A stretch of 64,000 nt of DNA from Hygrocybe punicea (GCA_963556145.1 OY744469.1:1426001-1490000), one strand, 5' to 3'; numbered from the stretch's first letter, positions 34,571 to 46,710 are shown. Notes: a model not told the origin generated them from the sequence alone. A program made the numbers and translations.

Positions 34571-36350
34571 GGCTCCGCCTCCTCACAGAGGCAAACTTGT
34601 TACACAAATACCCCACCCTCCCTCACCTTATCCAATTTGGCTTTGACGCAGGCATCCCTCCCATCTTAACCACCTTTGCGCTGGCCAACAGTCCCACCAT
34701 CACCCTACATGCAGCTGAATTCTCAGCCATCATTGCCAAGGAGTATGCCCGAGAACGACACTTTGGCCCTTTCTCTCAGGCCGAAGTGGAGGACCTCATT
34801 GGTCCTTTTCAGAGCTCTCCGCTCTCCCTCACCCCCAAAACCGGCAAAGAGTCATTTCGGATGGTACAGAATCTTTCTTTCCCATCGAAACCCTCTGCCG
34901 CAAGATCCTCAATCAACTCTGCAATTGACTCAGACCAATTCCCCTGCACCTGGGGTACCTTTGCTACAATTTTCCTCCTCATCACCCGCCTCCCCCCAGG
35001 CTCCCAGGCTGCTGTACGAGACATCGCCGAAGCACACCGAACTGTCCCAATCCTCCCCTCCCAATGGCCCGGCCTTGTGCTCTGCCTCCCTGGCCCTGAT
35101 GCCTTTAATATTGACACCTGTAGCTGCTTTGGACTCTCCTCATCCTCAGGCAACCATGGCAAGCTGGGTGATGCCAGCACGGACTCTTCCGTGCCCAGGG
35201 GATCGGCCCCGTCTCGAAGTGGAGCGATGACCACATCTTTTTCCGCATCCGCCATGAGCACATCGCCCCCTACAATGAGCAGCGCCGGGGCTGGAATGCC
35301 AGCATCTTGGAAAATGGGGGCCGTATCCACTCCGGCAGCTGCTTTTGGTACCAGGGTGCCACCATGCCTGATGACTCCCCTGAGAAATTCGACAAGGATG
35401 CCTTCTTCCCCATCCAAGACCTCTCGGCCTCCTCTCCCCGCTCCCTCCCCAACTCCGCCTTCTCTTATTGCCTGGACGACATTGACTCCATCTCTAAGAT
35501 ACTGGGCATCCCTTGGGAGGCTTCCAAGGACATCCCCTTCAACTCGGTGGTCCCCTTCATTGGCTTCTCTTGGGACCTGGAGATCCGCTCAGTCGCCATC
35601 CCTTCTAAAAAGAAGGAGAAGTACCTGGCCACAATCACCCTTTGGGAGAAAGACCCGATGCACATCCTTGAAGATGTCCAGAAGCTTTTTGGCAAGCTTC
35701 TCCATGCCAGCCTCATCATCCCAATGGGATGCGCTTACCTCGCCAACCTGGAGGCCATGCTGGGGATCTTCCACGACAATCCTTTCAAGCCGCACACTCC
35801 CCCTCGGGGCACTACAGATGACCTCCGCTGGTGGTCCCACACTCTCTCCCAGCCTGACGTCTCCCGCCCCATCCCCGGTCCCGTTCCTGTCATCGACCTC
35901 AATGCCTACTCCAATGCCAGCTCCTCAGGCATTGGAGTCACAATTGGACCCCATTGGCGTGCTTGGCGCCTGCTTTCAGGCTGGAAACATGACAACAGGG
36001 ACATCGGCTGGGCTGAAGCAGTTGGCTTCGAACTCCTGGTGCTATACGTTGTCGCCAGCAATCCTCCAGGCACTCACTTCAGGGTCTTCGGTGACAACCT
36101 TGGGGTTGTCCAGGGCTGGTGGAGAGGCCGGAGCCGCAACCCTCAAATCAATGGGGTCTTCAAGAGGATTCTCTCCTCCACAGCTGCCCCGGCCTACTCC
36201 ATCCACTCGAGATATGTGCCCAGCGAAGACAACCCTGCTGACCCACCTTCCAGAGGGATCTACCCCCCTCTCACCCTCCTGCTTCCCCCCCTTGACATCC
36301 CAGCCGAGATCACCCTCTTCATTGTCAACTTCGACACACCCATTCCTTGA
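34480..36350 (+). pseudogene. DIRS-like reverse transcriptase and RNase H
   Basis: The RT begins around NPTTPYIASAWLRLLTEAN and continues with FRMVQNLSFPS and AVRDIAEAHRTVPI in one frame up to about 35170. There the frame shifts. The RT active region (GIGPVSKWSDDHIFFR near 35205) and the rest continue in the frame ending 36350. The usual VDD is SDD here. Next come SVVPFIGFSWDLE, the RNase H part (VIDLNAYSNASSSGIGV, with N where Asp is usual; VFGDNLGVVQGW) and SEDNPADPPSRG. One frameshift and altered catalytic neighbours suggest loss of function. Confidence 0.7.
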
Positions 36351-36589
36351 CGTGAGTCCTGGTCTTCTCTCCACCCTGCTCCAACACCCCTCCCTGCCGC
36401 CACCCCCCTCAACCCCAGTGCCCCCCCCACTCTCAAACAGCAAGCAACAGTCTGGCACAGGGAAGGGAACCCCCTCCAAAAACCGGCCGGCTTGGAACTC
36501 CCCCCTTGCTTCCCATGTCTCCTGCCCCCCTGCCCCCTCTGCCTATCGCCCTGGCCTGGTCCCCTCACCCTCTCACCTTCGTCCTCATT

Positions 36590-37683
36590 GCCTTGCCCAG
36601 GACTGCCTCCGAATCTGGCGCCCCCCCCAGGCCCACACCATCTTAGATGACCAGGGTGTCCCCACAAACCTGGCCCCAGAGGACCTCACCCGCATTGTGG
36701 ATGTCCTTGAACACACTTGGGCTGAAAGCACCTGGGAAACATATGGCACCGGCCTCCTCCTGTTCCACGTCTTCTGTGATGAGAAGAGTCTCCCAGAAAG
36801 TCAACGTGCCCCTGCCAGTGCAGTTCTCCTATCAGCCTTCACCGCCACTCTAACGGGCTCTTACGCTGCCAAGTCAATAGGGAATTACCTCTACGGGGTA
36901 CGGGCCTGGCATATAATCCATGGCATCCCTTGGCACCCAAATGAACTCGAGACCCAGGGCATCCTAAAGGCTGCCATAGCCCTCAGCCCCGCATCCTCTA
37001 GGAGGAAGCCCCATCTCCCTTTCATGGTTGATTACATCGTGGCCCTTGGCTCGGACCTCTCCTTGTCAGTTCCCCTTGATGCCACTGTCTTTGCCTGCCT
37101 CACGATCACCTTTTACTCGGCTGCCCACCTCGGTGAGTTCACTGTGACAAACCTCAAACCAGGGTCCTTTCACAGCTCCACCCACATCACCCCTGCACAT
37201 GTATCTTCTGTCCACGACCGCAATAACCTGCAAATGACATCCTTCCACATTCCTCACACAAAAACCTCAGCCATGGGAGAGGATGTCTTCTGGGCCAAAC
37301 AACTTGGGCCCTCTGACCCCGAAGCTGCCCTGGCCAACCACTTGCGGATAAACCATCCCCCTGCCAATGGCCCGCTCTTTGCCTACCGCTATGGCAAGGG
37401 CTTCTGGGCCCTCACAAAAACCAAGATGCTAGAATGCCTGGCCAAGCCTGCCTGCAACTTGAATGTGGACCCCCTCCAAGGCCATGGCATCCGCATCGGA
37501 TCAACCCTTGAATACCTACTCCAAGGTGTCCCCTTCGATGTAATGAGGGCCAAAGGTCGCTGGGCCAGTGATGCCTTTCTCCTCTATCTGCGGAAACATG
37601 CCCAAATCATGGCGCCGTATATGCAGGCATCCCCTGCCCTACATGAAGGCTTCATTCGCCTTACAATGCCCCCAGTCCGTTAA
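36590..37683 (+). pseudogene. DIRS-like tyrosine recombinase with catalytic Arg replaced by His
   Basis: Open C-terminal domain of about 360 residues. The SAM-like DNA-binding part begins LEHTWAESTWETYGTGLLLF. The catalytic domain shows FYSAAHLGEF, where families have an Arg in this position (here CAC at 37126-37128), then HTKTS, then GHGIRIG (HxxR, about 37482-37500), and the nucleophile region LLYLRKHAQIMAPYM near 37580-37620. Tyrosine recombinases need R...HxxR...Y, so loss of the first Arg should inactivate DNA joining. Stop at 37683. A 1273-codon open frame starting at 33862 runs into this gene by chance; its middle part (35170-36590) is a shadow of the RT frame. Confidence 0.75.
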
Positions 37684-38164
37684 CCTTTGTGAGTCCCTCT
37701 CCTTCCAGCCGCCTCCTAAAAAATGGGAACTGATGTTCACCCGTCGCATCGTCACCCTCCTATCAAGCCTTGGGTTTCGCTGCTCACACCAGTTCCTTCC
37801 CACAGGCCAGAATCACTCTTTCCGGGGCCGGGAAGCCTCTTGGCTTTCACCCAACCCCTCTCTTCATCCTTTTCTCCCTTCCTGCTTCTCTGATCCCTAC
37901 AAAAGTAGTTATCCTATCTTGTGCTTCCCTCTCTGCAATCTGAGTTCACTGCAACGTAATCTCAAAGACATGTGATGTAAACAATTAGTGAGCAGTGATT
38001 GCATGAACATGTTGCACACTTGGCCCAATATGCGATGCTTTCGGTGCAATGCTATTGGTGTCAAGGAGCAAATAAAATTATTATAGTTGACATTATTTTG
38101 CTGCACTCTGAGTCAACAGGACACTGTCCTTGCACCATGTATGAAAACTATGACAAGGAAGCAG

Positions 38165-39421
38165 CAGGTGAGTCAGAAAGAAAAAAATGCATCACACCCA
38201 AGTGACTGTACTGGCTGCAGGGAATGCTCTCAATAAGATCATGCAAGTTGCAAGCGAAGATGAAGAAGTTCGCTGGAAACAACTTTCAACCTTTTTACAG
38301 GTAAACAGAATATAGGTGGGATTGAAAATATTTGCTCACATGTACTGCAGCAAAAAAACTGGCAAAATAAGTTCATTGTGGAAAAGGCTGGCAAGCCTTT
38401 ATGACTTTGCCTACTTGAACAAAATGAGCATAGTTCACAGCAAATACAAGAAGCTGTGCTGCGTGTACAGGGCATATTATGTGGGTTAGATTTACCTCCT
38501 GTTGATTCACGTCTTCGGTGAGTTTGATATTAAACATTGTGAACAAAAAACCAACCCACAAAAGATCTAACACAGGGTGCATGGTAGCATACTGTGTAAT
38601 GAAGTCTGTTGAATTTATTGGACAAGTATACTGAATATTGTTATCATATTGTTGCACACAGTATTCAAAGAGTATTCAAAATGATGATTCAATATTTTGA
38701 GACAAAGTAACTTACTAGTATTGAATGACACTTTTAGAATACTGCTTGAATAACAAAACATTTACTGAAATTATTGAAGTAGTATTGTAAAATTGCCATT
38801 CAATACTGGTAATGTACTTTGTTTCAAAATATTGAATCATCATTTTGAATACTCTTTGAATACTGTGTGCAACAATATGATAACAATATTTAGTATACTT
38901 GTCCAATAAATTCAACATACTGTGTTATACAGTATGCTACTATGCACCCTGTGTAGTAATCTTGGCCGACGCAGATACTTACAACAAGGAATTACTATCA
39001 CAGGTTTCGGCCAAGAACAGTTTGAAATGGCAATCAACAGTGTTAATGCAATTCATAACCTGTTTACGAGAAATTTTAAGGCAGGCGTTTTCGAATCATG
39101 GACAACATCCACTTACCATGAGACTTCTGTAATCGATGCAAGCAATCGGTTTTTCACTTTATGCCGAGAAATAACATCTACTGAAATACCTTCCTATCCA
39201 CCCCTCATCGACCCACAAGGTGTCCTGAAATCTTTGTTACGAGATGACTTAATATATGCCATGGATAATACAGTGGAATATTATGCTCTAGATCAAGAAA
39301 AGTAAGTTTCAGTTCATGAAGCAGTATCATAATGACAATTATTTAGACAAACGATGCAACCCTTCAACCCAGCCAAATTTTGCCTTGGTGATAAACAGAG
39401 CCAGATGAAAGAAAAAGCATA
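38165..39421 (+). pseudogene. orphan Agaricomycete-type gene, interrupted by a MITE
   Basis: Exons: 38188-38302 (HQVTVLAAGNALNKI, then DEEVRWKQLSTFLQ), about 38400-38518 (LCLLEQNEHSSQQIQEAVL to GLDLPPVDSRLR), 38955-39301 (QGITITGFGQEQFEMAIN, then VIDASNRFFTLCREI, LIDPQGVLKSLLRDDL, TVEYYALDQEK) and 39346-39421 (QTMQPFNPAKFCLGDK). The long third exon is preceded directly by the 384-bp MITE. Function unknown. Acidic/helical N-terminus and a conserved-looking C-terminal domain. The early stop at 39421 probably truncates the protein, because the sequence then runs into a duplicated AT-rich block. Confidence 0.45.
38570..38953. mobile_element. fold-back MITE with TA flanks
   Basis: Long inverted repeat: ACACAGGGTGCATGGTAGC at the left and its complement at the right, with shared blocks ATTTATTGGACAAGTATACT and ATTCAAAATGATGATTCAAT. 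Arms are about 170 bp with a short centre. TA is found at 38568-38569 and again at 38954-38955. Non-coding. Confidence 0.7.
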
Positions 39422-39885
39422 AAAAACTGTAGAATTTTCGGTTTTTATGTCTATAAAAGGAAGACTTATGTCAGCATTAGACCCTGCATGGTCTGGGCAC
39501 ATCACCTGATCCAGATCGCTTTTTTTTGGAGTCTGAATATTGAAAACTGAGCTTAAACAAGCAAAAAAAGGTGAAAAAATATATAATTTGTACATACTTT
39601 GAAAATTGACAGGGAGGTGAGCTGTAAAATAATAGATTATGTTAACAAACAACAAGATACACAAATTGAAGACATTACCAGTGGTCCAGGAAATAAAACA
39701 GAGTCACAAGAAATAAAAAGCATAAAAATCTGAAGAATTTTTGACTTTTATGTCTAAAAAAGGAAAGCTTATGTTAGCATTGGACCCTGAATGGTCTAGG
39801 CACATTACCTGATCCAAAAAACATTTTTTTGGAGTCTGAATATGAAAAACTGAGCTTAAACGAGCCAAAAAGATTAAAAAACGCA
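39413..39885. repeat. two-copy direct duplication, about 165 bp each
   Basis: Copies at about 39413-39575 and 39716-39882 share AAGCATAAAAA, ATGTCTA.AAAAGGAA, GACCCTG.ATGGTCT, CACAT.ACCTGATCCA and TTTTTTTGGAGTCTGAATAT. They are about 85-90 % alike by eye. No coding sense is evident. Origin unknown. Confidence 0.65.
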
Positions 39886-39959
39886 GACTTAACGTACCAA
39901 ATAGGAAAGGTAGTAGTTGAGATTCAAAAGTGCAATAAGGTTCAAAGTCTGGGTTCAAA

Positions 39960-42600
39960 TGGTGATCTAACTAATAATTACATAATCATGATTATATAAG
40001 AAAATTAACCAAAAACCAAAATTGAAATATAAAGTAATATAACCATATTGGGTTTATTTATTTGTATTTGTTTATCCTAAGACTAAGTTGCAATGTTACT
40101 CACAAATGTTGACAGATAATATAAGCAAATAAGCATTTTATTTGTCTTTGTTTACATCTATTTGTATTTGTTTACTAAAGCTCAAATAAGGCTACAAAGA
40201 CTAAAACATATAATAAAATATATATGATTATGTTGTATAATTATATTGGTTACATACAATCAATATTATGATAATCAAAATGAAATTTAGCAGACTTTGT
40301 ATAAAATAGCCTTATATGGTTAGATTGATCACATGTGATTGTCATCATTACGATCAGCAAAAAATTTGCTATATAATGTAGAAAATTACCTTAAATGATT
40401 AGATCAGTCATATGTTACTATCACTCCTTGCCTGAAATGGTTATAATAGTCAGCAGTCCAATTTTTAGCTAAATCTGATAAGAATTGAGGCTGGTACGAA
40501 CATTTTGAATATAATCAGAGGGTAATTTGTCTTTGGTGAGGCAATCCATAGTTGGATGCTTATGTAAGCTTGTCCATACATGACCCCAACTGTATCTGAT
40601 TTTCCAATATCAGAAGTAGAATCATATCTCTTGCCCAAAAAAATTTTCTCTATAGGCGATGCACAAACATTAATTAATTATGAACCCTCACTGAACCAGA
40701 TCTGATAAAGAATGAGTCTTTTAATAAATTAAAAGAACTCATAATGAAGAGTAGTATGTACCATAAACTGACTGAAGTGTACTATTTATCTGCTCCAGCA
40801 TAGAATCATTGTAGTAATTATAGTAGATCAGCTACCTGATGTGCAAATTAGATAGGGTATGCATATGGCCCAGGGCATTGAGAAGTAATGTTGTTGCCAT
40901 GCAATTCTTGTTGCTCCAGCTCAAAGGCATCCATTTGAGAGAAAACTCAACAGTCAGTGAGCATATAAAGGATGTCTTCTGAGTATGTGTGGATAACATG
41001 TCCAGACATTTTCCTTCTTGAGAGTTGACCTAGATAGAGAGTTTGCAATAGAATGCACCCTCTGCTACTTGTTGGTATGAGAAGTGTACTTGTGCCAGAA
41101 AAACTAGGCTGTTGCATGTACAAAAAGATTCTAATGTGATATTTGAGTTTGAAGGGGAGTATCTGCAGAGGAACTCGTGAGCTTGGATAAGTACAACATG
41201 AATGGTTATGTGTTACTATCACTGGGGTACCATGTATAAGAAAGGCAGCCCTGGATATCAATGTGAAATGTGGGATTAAGACCAAGGTAAAAGATGCTGT
41301 CTTCACTATACAAAAAAAAGTAGTAATACCAATTTGTCAACACAAGGTTGCAGTGGAAGGCATTGTTATGAAATTTGATTGCTTAAATCACTAGACTATG
41401 GCATTGGTCATGGCCATAAGCCAAACAATAGAGGTGATCTATACACAGGACTGTCTAGGTATAAAAGGAGAGGCATGACAAGACTTGAGACCTGTCTTGG
41501 ATCCTAACCCCAACCATGGTTTGTTGTTGCCCCCCCATATAATTCATTTACTAAGATTTTCCTAGCCAAACCCCTATAGCCCTCAGGTTTGTAATATGGT
41601 TGATCCTGTAGGTATCATAGATATGATGGATGTTAGGACCTATAGGAGGTGCCAAAAGAACTTGTTGAGTGTGTACTCAAAGTGTTTGGAGAAGAATGCA
41701 AAATGACTGGGTTAATTATATTACAAAAGCAAATGAAGCAGAGGAGTATATTAGCATGGCAGCAAGAATCAACCTGAGGCAACATGGGTTAGCTATCACC
41801 AATGAGAGTATTTTGCAAGAAGTCAAAGCACAATGCAAACATATTGGACCGACCAAGAAGAAAGTAGGATAACATCCAATTGAGGTTGGCGGTTTACCTC
41901 TATTTTTCTTGTATATTTTTTCTTCATTATCACCTATGATTAAGGCCACTTTCATTCTTACAAGCAGTTCCTGTACAACAATGATGTGCTGAACTGATTC
42001 GTGTGATCAGTCTTTTGAATGATCAGATCAGATACATTAGCAATAATATTGTCTGGTGGGGTTGTGAGCTTACCCACTATGATGAAACCCGAATACAGAC
42101 TTTGAGTCAGCCTCGAGTGAGTAAGGTATATGTTGATAAGCTGTTATACTCACATTAGATATACTAAGCTTAACTCTTTAACTAATCTTAGCCACTTGGT
42201 GGCTTATCTACAGATCCATTAGATGTTCTTCAAAATATAGTGAATCTACCATAGTCAAAGTTGAGGAAGATGAGGGGTAGCTGGATAGTTGTAGTAGTGA
42301 TAAAGTTAGCTTGATGCAAGCAAAAGGAGGGGATAATAATGTTGAGGATGAAGATATCTATACAGTGACCTATATTGACAGCTGTATTGCAGATCCAGAT
42401 TGGAATCCAGAGACTGATACTCTAGCCAGTGATGCTTCTAAATGACTCTTCTTGGCATTATCTACTTTTGTCTAATTGTTTCTATTATTCTGTTTTAATA
42501 CCACCCTTCATAGTATGGTAATAAGGACTATCTAACCCTACAAATATAATTTGTATTGTGATGTCTGATGTAGTATTACATTAGGACCCAAGACACTGCT
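39960..42600. other. AT-rich non-coding region with possible retroelement relics
   Basis: Repeated TTTGTATTTGTTTA words near 40050-40190 and a TATAAAAGG box at about 41460 followed by a leader-like sequence. A short open frame at 41669-41872 (WVNYITKANEAEEY) could be a gag-like relic. No gene can be supported. Confidence 0.3.
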
Positions 42601-42925
42601 ATTTATTTGTACTTACCTCTTCCCACTACTCATTTGGGGCTAGAAACCTTTCCCAACCCTCTCTTTGCCTCTTCCCCCATTCACCTCATTTCACCACTGC
42701 TTCCCCACCACCACTTTTACCACCTCAGCCTGGCTACCCTCTCCTGCTCTCAGCATCCTCCTCTTCTCCTCCCTACCCTCCAGCACCCTTTCTCATTGAG
42801 GGTGGACCACTCTGTAAAGGTAAATATCCACTTATCCAGCAGTTGTAGAGTATTGTTTTTAGTACACAGCATCTTGACTTACGTATCAACAGATCCAAAT
42901 ATGGCAACCTGTACCCACGCTATAC

Positions 42926-44777
42926 ATGGGTTCGGACCTGCACAGGTTTAAAAACTCATGTCATTCACTAGTTAATAGCAGTGCTATCACTGCAGGATTT
43001 ATTTTTTCACAGATTGATGACAATGGAAGACACCATCCAGCTTGTTATGGATCACTACCCATGAATGAAAGAGAGTCCAGATATTCCCAGCCCAAATTGG
43101 AATTATATGGACTCTATTATATATTACGTCACTGGCAAATTCATTTCATTGGAGTGAAGAATTTGCATGTTGAAGTTGATGCTAAATACATCAGAGGCAT
43201 GCTCAATGTATCTGATCTCCAACCCAATGCTGCAATCAACAGATGGATTCAGGAAATTCTTCTTTTTGATTTCAAATTAATTCATATCCCAGTAAAGCAA
43301 TTTAACGAATTAGATGTCTTCTCCAAAAAAAAAGCAGCAGAGGATGAAGAAATAATAAAACATGGTGATTCCTGGCTGGATGACATTGCACTGCTCATTC
43401 ATGTCTCAGACCCTCATCAAATCAAGAGATATTGTTTCTCCACTCCCACAAAATTGCCATACAAGACTAGCACACTCTCATCCTCAAATGCTCCTAGATC
43501 GAGACAGGAGAAAATACTTCAGGATGTATATCATTTCCTCTCCACACTAGAAATGCCTCCTACAGAATCTTTGCAGGCTCATAAAAGATTTACATTGATG
43601 TGATGTCTATGCCACCATTAGGAGGATTTAATTTTATTGTTGCTGCTCATAATGATCTCTCAGGTACAATTGAAGTTTGCGCCATTCATTCCAACAACTC
43701 CCAGACCCTAGCCAAGTTCTTCTGGAAACAGATCTATTGTTGCTATAGAGCCATTGGTCATGTAGTTACAAACAAAGGAAGTGAAGTCAAAGGTGCATTT
43801 GAAATCCTACTTCATTGTTGATACACAGAGAGAGTCTCTAAGTGTGGAGTGTAAGTGCTGATCCAAGGGAGATCTCAAGCTCAACTGTGATGAGAGAAAT
43901 GGGGGAATCCAATCTTTTTTATTTGTACTTGTTATACTCTAATAAGTACATAACAAAAACTAACTAATAAAAATAAGTAAAATGTGTACATGCAGCATGC
44001 ATATCATTGTATGAAGATTCCTTAGGTTCACATCACACCCTATAACAAACATGCTAATGGAGCAGTGGAATGTGGACATTTCACATTAACAGAAGCTATT
44101 GTCAAATCTTGTGACAAGGACAAATTTGGAGGAATTCGAAACTGGCATAAGCATATTGAAGCTGCTATGTTTGTATATCAAATAACAGTTAGTAGTGTGA
44201 TAGGATATTCATCCTACTGCCTCCTATATGGAATGCACCCTCCCTTACTATTTGATCCCTCAGAAGCAACCTTTATGGTTGAAGGCTTTTATTCAAGCCT
44301 CTCTACCTCAGAATTGCTGATGCTCTGCATCAGGCAATTAAAAAGGCATCAAGAAGATATAGACAAAGCAGCTAGCACATTGGAACAAGCATGTTTTAGA
44401 TCAAATTGTAATTCGAATATAAATTTCATAAACGGCTGTAGAAATGCAATTATGAATCAGGAGAAGTAGTCTTAATTCGAAACAGTAGACTGGAGTCAAC
44501 TGTAGGAAAATTCAAGACTGAACCACGTTATCTTAGATCCTTTGAAGTTGTTCAGAGAACTCCTAAAGGGAACTACATATTGAAGAAACTAGATAGAACC
44601 AAACATGTTGAATGTTATGCCATGTTTAGAATCCTGCCATATATTTCTCGGAATCACCCATTCCTTCAAGACCCAATTGATTCAGAAGAATCAGATAATC
44701 CCATGGATTCAAGTTTAGACCAAGATTCCCTTAGTGAACCTGATCCCATTCATTTAGATAAAAATACATCATATTAG
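42926..44777 (+). pseudogene. Ty3/gypsy pol remnant (RNase H and integrase)
   Basis: 42926-43340 is the RNase H part of a gypsy pol: GFIFSQIDD, SLPMNERESRYSQPKLEL, VEVDAKYIRGMLN, INRWIQEILLFDFKLIHIP. After about 43590 the integrase core starts in another frame (KIYIDVMSMPPLGGFNF, first Asp), with TNKGSE at the second catalytic position where TDNGSE is usual, so the Asp is lost. The domain is then split by a 186-bp insertion (43819-44004) and resumes ITPYNKHANGAVECGHF (Glu present), LLYGMHPPLLFD and a C-terminal SH3-like part (GKFKTEPRYLRSFEVVQ). Stop codons and frame changes make it non-functional. RT and LTRs were not found. Confidence 0.72.
43819..44004. mobile_element. short LTR-like insertion inside gypsy integrase
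   Basis: 186 bp bounded by CATTGT at 43813-43818 and 44005-44010. Ignoring the insert and one repeat copy rejoins the integrase frame exactly. It can also be read as TG...CA (43819-44006) with a 4-bp TTGT duplication, as expected for a very small solo LTR. No coding content. Confidence 0.6.
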
Positions 44778-45530
44778 TATTAATGAAGAATATAAAATAC
44801 AATATTACACGATGTCTAGTGCAAGAATAATGAAGAAACGTGTATGGAAAGGAGATATAAAAGTGACAGACAAACAGTGACCCACCCAGGTCCTAGAAGC
44901 CAATCTCAGATATTCCACCCTGCTACATGTCTAGAGACCAGTGTACTACTCTACACAAGAACATCTCCTGTTTTCGCCTCTCATCATTTGCTAGAAACAA
45001 ACATATAGTTGCTGGAGCTCATAATTAGAAAGATAACACAAGACTAGGTCAAGATTTAGTCAACGACAAGAAAAGCGTTTACATAAAAAAAGCGACTTAC
45101 CACCCTTTTGCAAAAAGAGACTGTTATCTTTTTTAGGAGAATAAAGAATGGGGACAGGTAAAATTTATAGCCATGAATAGTTATGATTCCCTGGCAGCAG
45201 AATAGCAGGAGAAAAGGAGTTAACGCTCAACTGTACAGGATAAAGCTGAGAAAAAAGGGAAATGCAAATATCAGTCTAATATATACTCTTACCAATCAAA
45301 CACATGGCACACATCTGCTCAGCAACCATATAACCAGAAACCTGGACCGAATTGTAGTGTATCATTCATCAGACTCTTAGAACTTCCAAACTAGAAATTT
45401 GTCACCAACTGATAAATTGGGACACATCAATCATTTACCTAATGTAGACTATGTTACCACAAGCACGTAACTAGCCTAAATCGGACCTATTGGATTAATA
45501 TGCTAGACATGTCAAATACATTCATTGCCG
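44778..45530. other. non-coding flank of gypsy remnant
   Basis: No supported gene. May contain the 3' LTR of the gypsy remnant, but no partner LTR is recognisable. Confidence 0.3.
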
Positions 45531-45534
45531 AATC

Positions 45535-46710
45535 TTGTTATTTTTTTTTACAAACAGGACTGTATATTATTTAAACATTATTTAATAAAGTCATTTTTAA
45601 ATAATAATATTTTATCACTATCAATAATATTAATAAATATAAATGATAAAATTGATAGATAAAATAAGATAAAAAGAATAAATAAATAATAAACAAATAA
45701 AGAATATTCTATAAGATTGGTATTTAAATAAAATTAATAGATAAAATAATATAAAAAGAATAAATAAATAATAAACAAATAAAGAATATTCTATAAGGTT
45801 AGTATTTAAATAAAATTAATATATAAAATAATATTAAAAGGAGAAATAAGTAATAAACAAATAAAGAATATTCTTTAATATTGATATTTAAATAAAATTT
45901 ATTTATAGGATAATAATTAAAGAATACAAATGAAGACATAATACTTATCATAATATATAAATATACATTTTCAATAAATATGTTTAATTTTATTACTATA
46001 TAAGATAAGGATATTAATATTAATAAAATATTTAACCTATAATAACAAGTAATTATTTGATTTATAGCTTTAATATCTTGTCTATACTAATAAATAAAAT
46101 GAGATATAATTTTAAATGCTTGAATACATCATTTTAAGATATCCAATGTTAATTTATTGATATAAAGAATAGTAATTAAAGTATTTATATTTAGATTATA
46201 TTTTACTCGCTAAATTTAAAAAGTGTTGAGGGAAAATATAAGATTAACTCCAATAAATAACGTCTAAAAATAAAGTTTCTTAATAATTCATTATATGTTT
46301 TACTGACACTCATCTTATCATCTGAACGAAGAAGTTTGGCAGGGTTCGGCTCTTCACTGATTAAAATTTTATATAATATGCAATAATTTTTTATATTTAT
46401 ATTTATTTACACTAATAATATATATGATAGAAAATACCTGATTTGATTTAAGTAATAAAAATGCAAATAAATAAACTTAAAATTATAAATATATTTAACC
46501 TCTTAAAATAATAAATTATTATTATTAAATAATGTTTTATAAAATTCTATTTCTTTATTAAAATCTATATAATTATTATTAATATAATATTTGATATTAT
46601 TATAATCATTAATTATATTATTTTTAAAATAATTTCTAGAATAATTTCTAAAATTTCTAAAATTTCTAAAATTATCTGAACTATCAACTATATTTTCATT
46701 AACTATCTAA
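45535..46710. other. extremely AT-rich island, possibly organelle-derived
   Basis: About 1.2 kb of nearly pure A/T with sharp edges: on the right, composition jumps to normal at about 46710 (AAAGAAAGGGACAAGACG). A minus-strand open stretch around 46370-46205 (KLLRSDDKMSVSKTYNELL) is the only protein-like segment. Base composition like this is usual for fungal mitochondrial intergenic DNA or mitochondrial plasmids, but no mitochondrial gene could be identified, so a nuclear AT-rich repeat remains equally possible. Confidence 0.4.
45640..45905. repeat. 82-bp tandem repeat, three copies
   Basis: AATAAACAAATAAAG then AATATTCT recurs with AGAATATTCT starting at 45701, 45783 and 45865, giving an exact 82-bp period. 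It lies inside the AT-rich island. Confidence 0.75.

Larger units (their letters stand above)
32870..37980 (+). mobile_element. DIRS-like tyrosine-recombinase retrotransposon
   Basis: A 5.1-kb GC-rich block in AT-rich surroundings encodes gag, reverse transcriptase-RNase H, and a tyrosine recombinase instead of a DDE integrase. That gene set defines the DIRS/Ngaro order. Terminal repeats were not resolved. Boundaries are set from composition and coding content. Gag and pol contain TGA codons and a frame change, and the recombinase has lost a catalytic Arg, so this copy is probably dead. Confidence 0.82.

Noticed and set aside
33862..37683. Single 1273-residue polyprotein
   Set aside because: RT C-terminus, RNase H and their motifs lie in the other frame (ending at 36350); the long frame is kept open by GC content.
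38570..38954. 8-bp TSD (hAT) for the 38.6-kb fold-back element
   Set aside because: Flanks do not match over 8 bp; only TA is shared.
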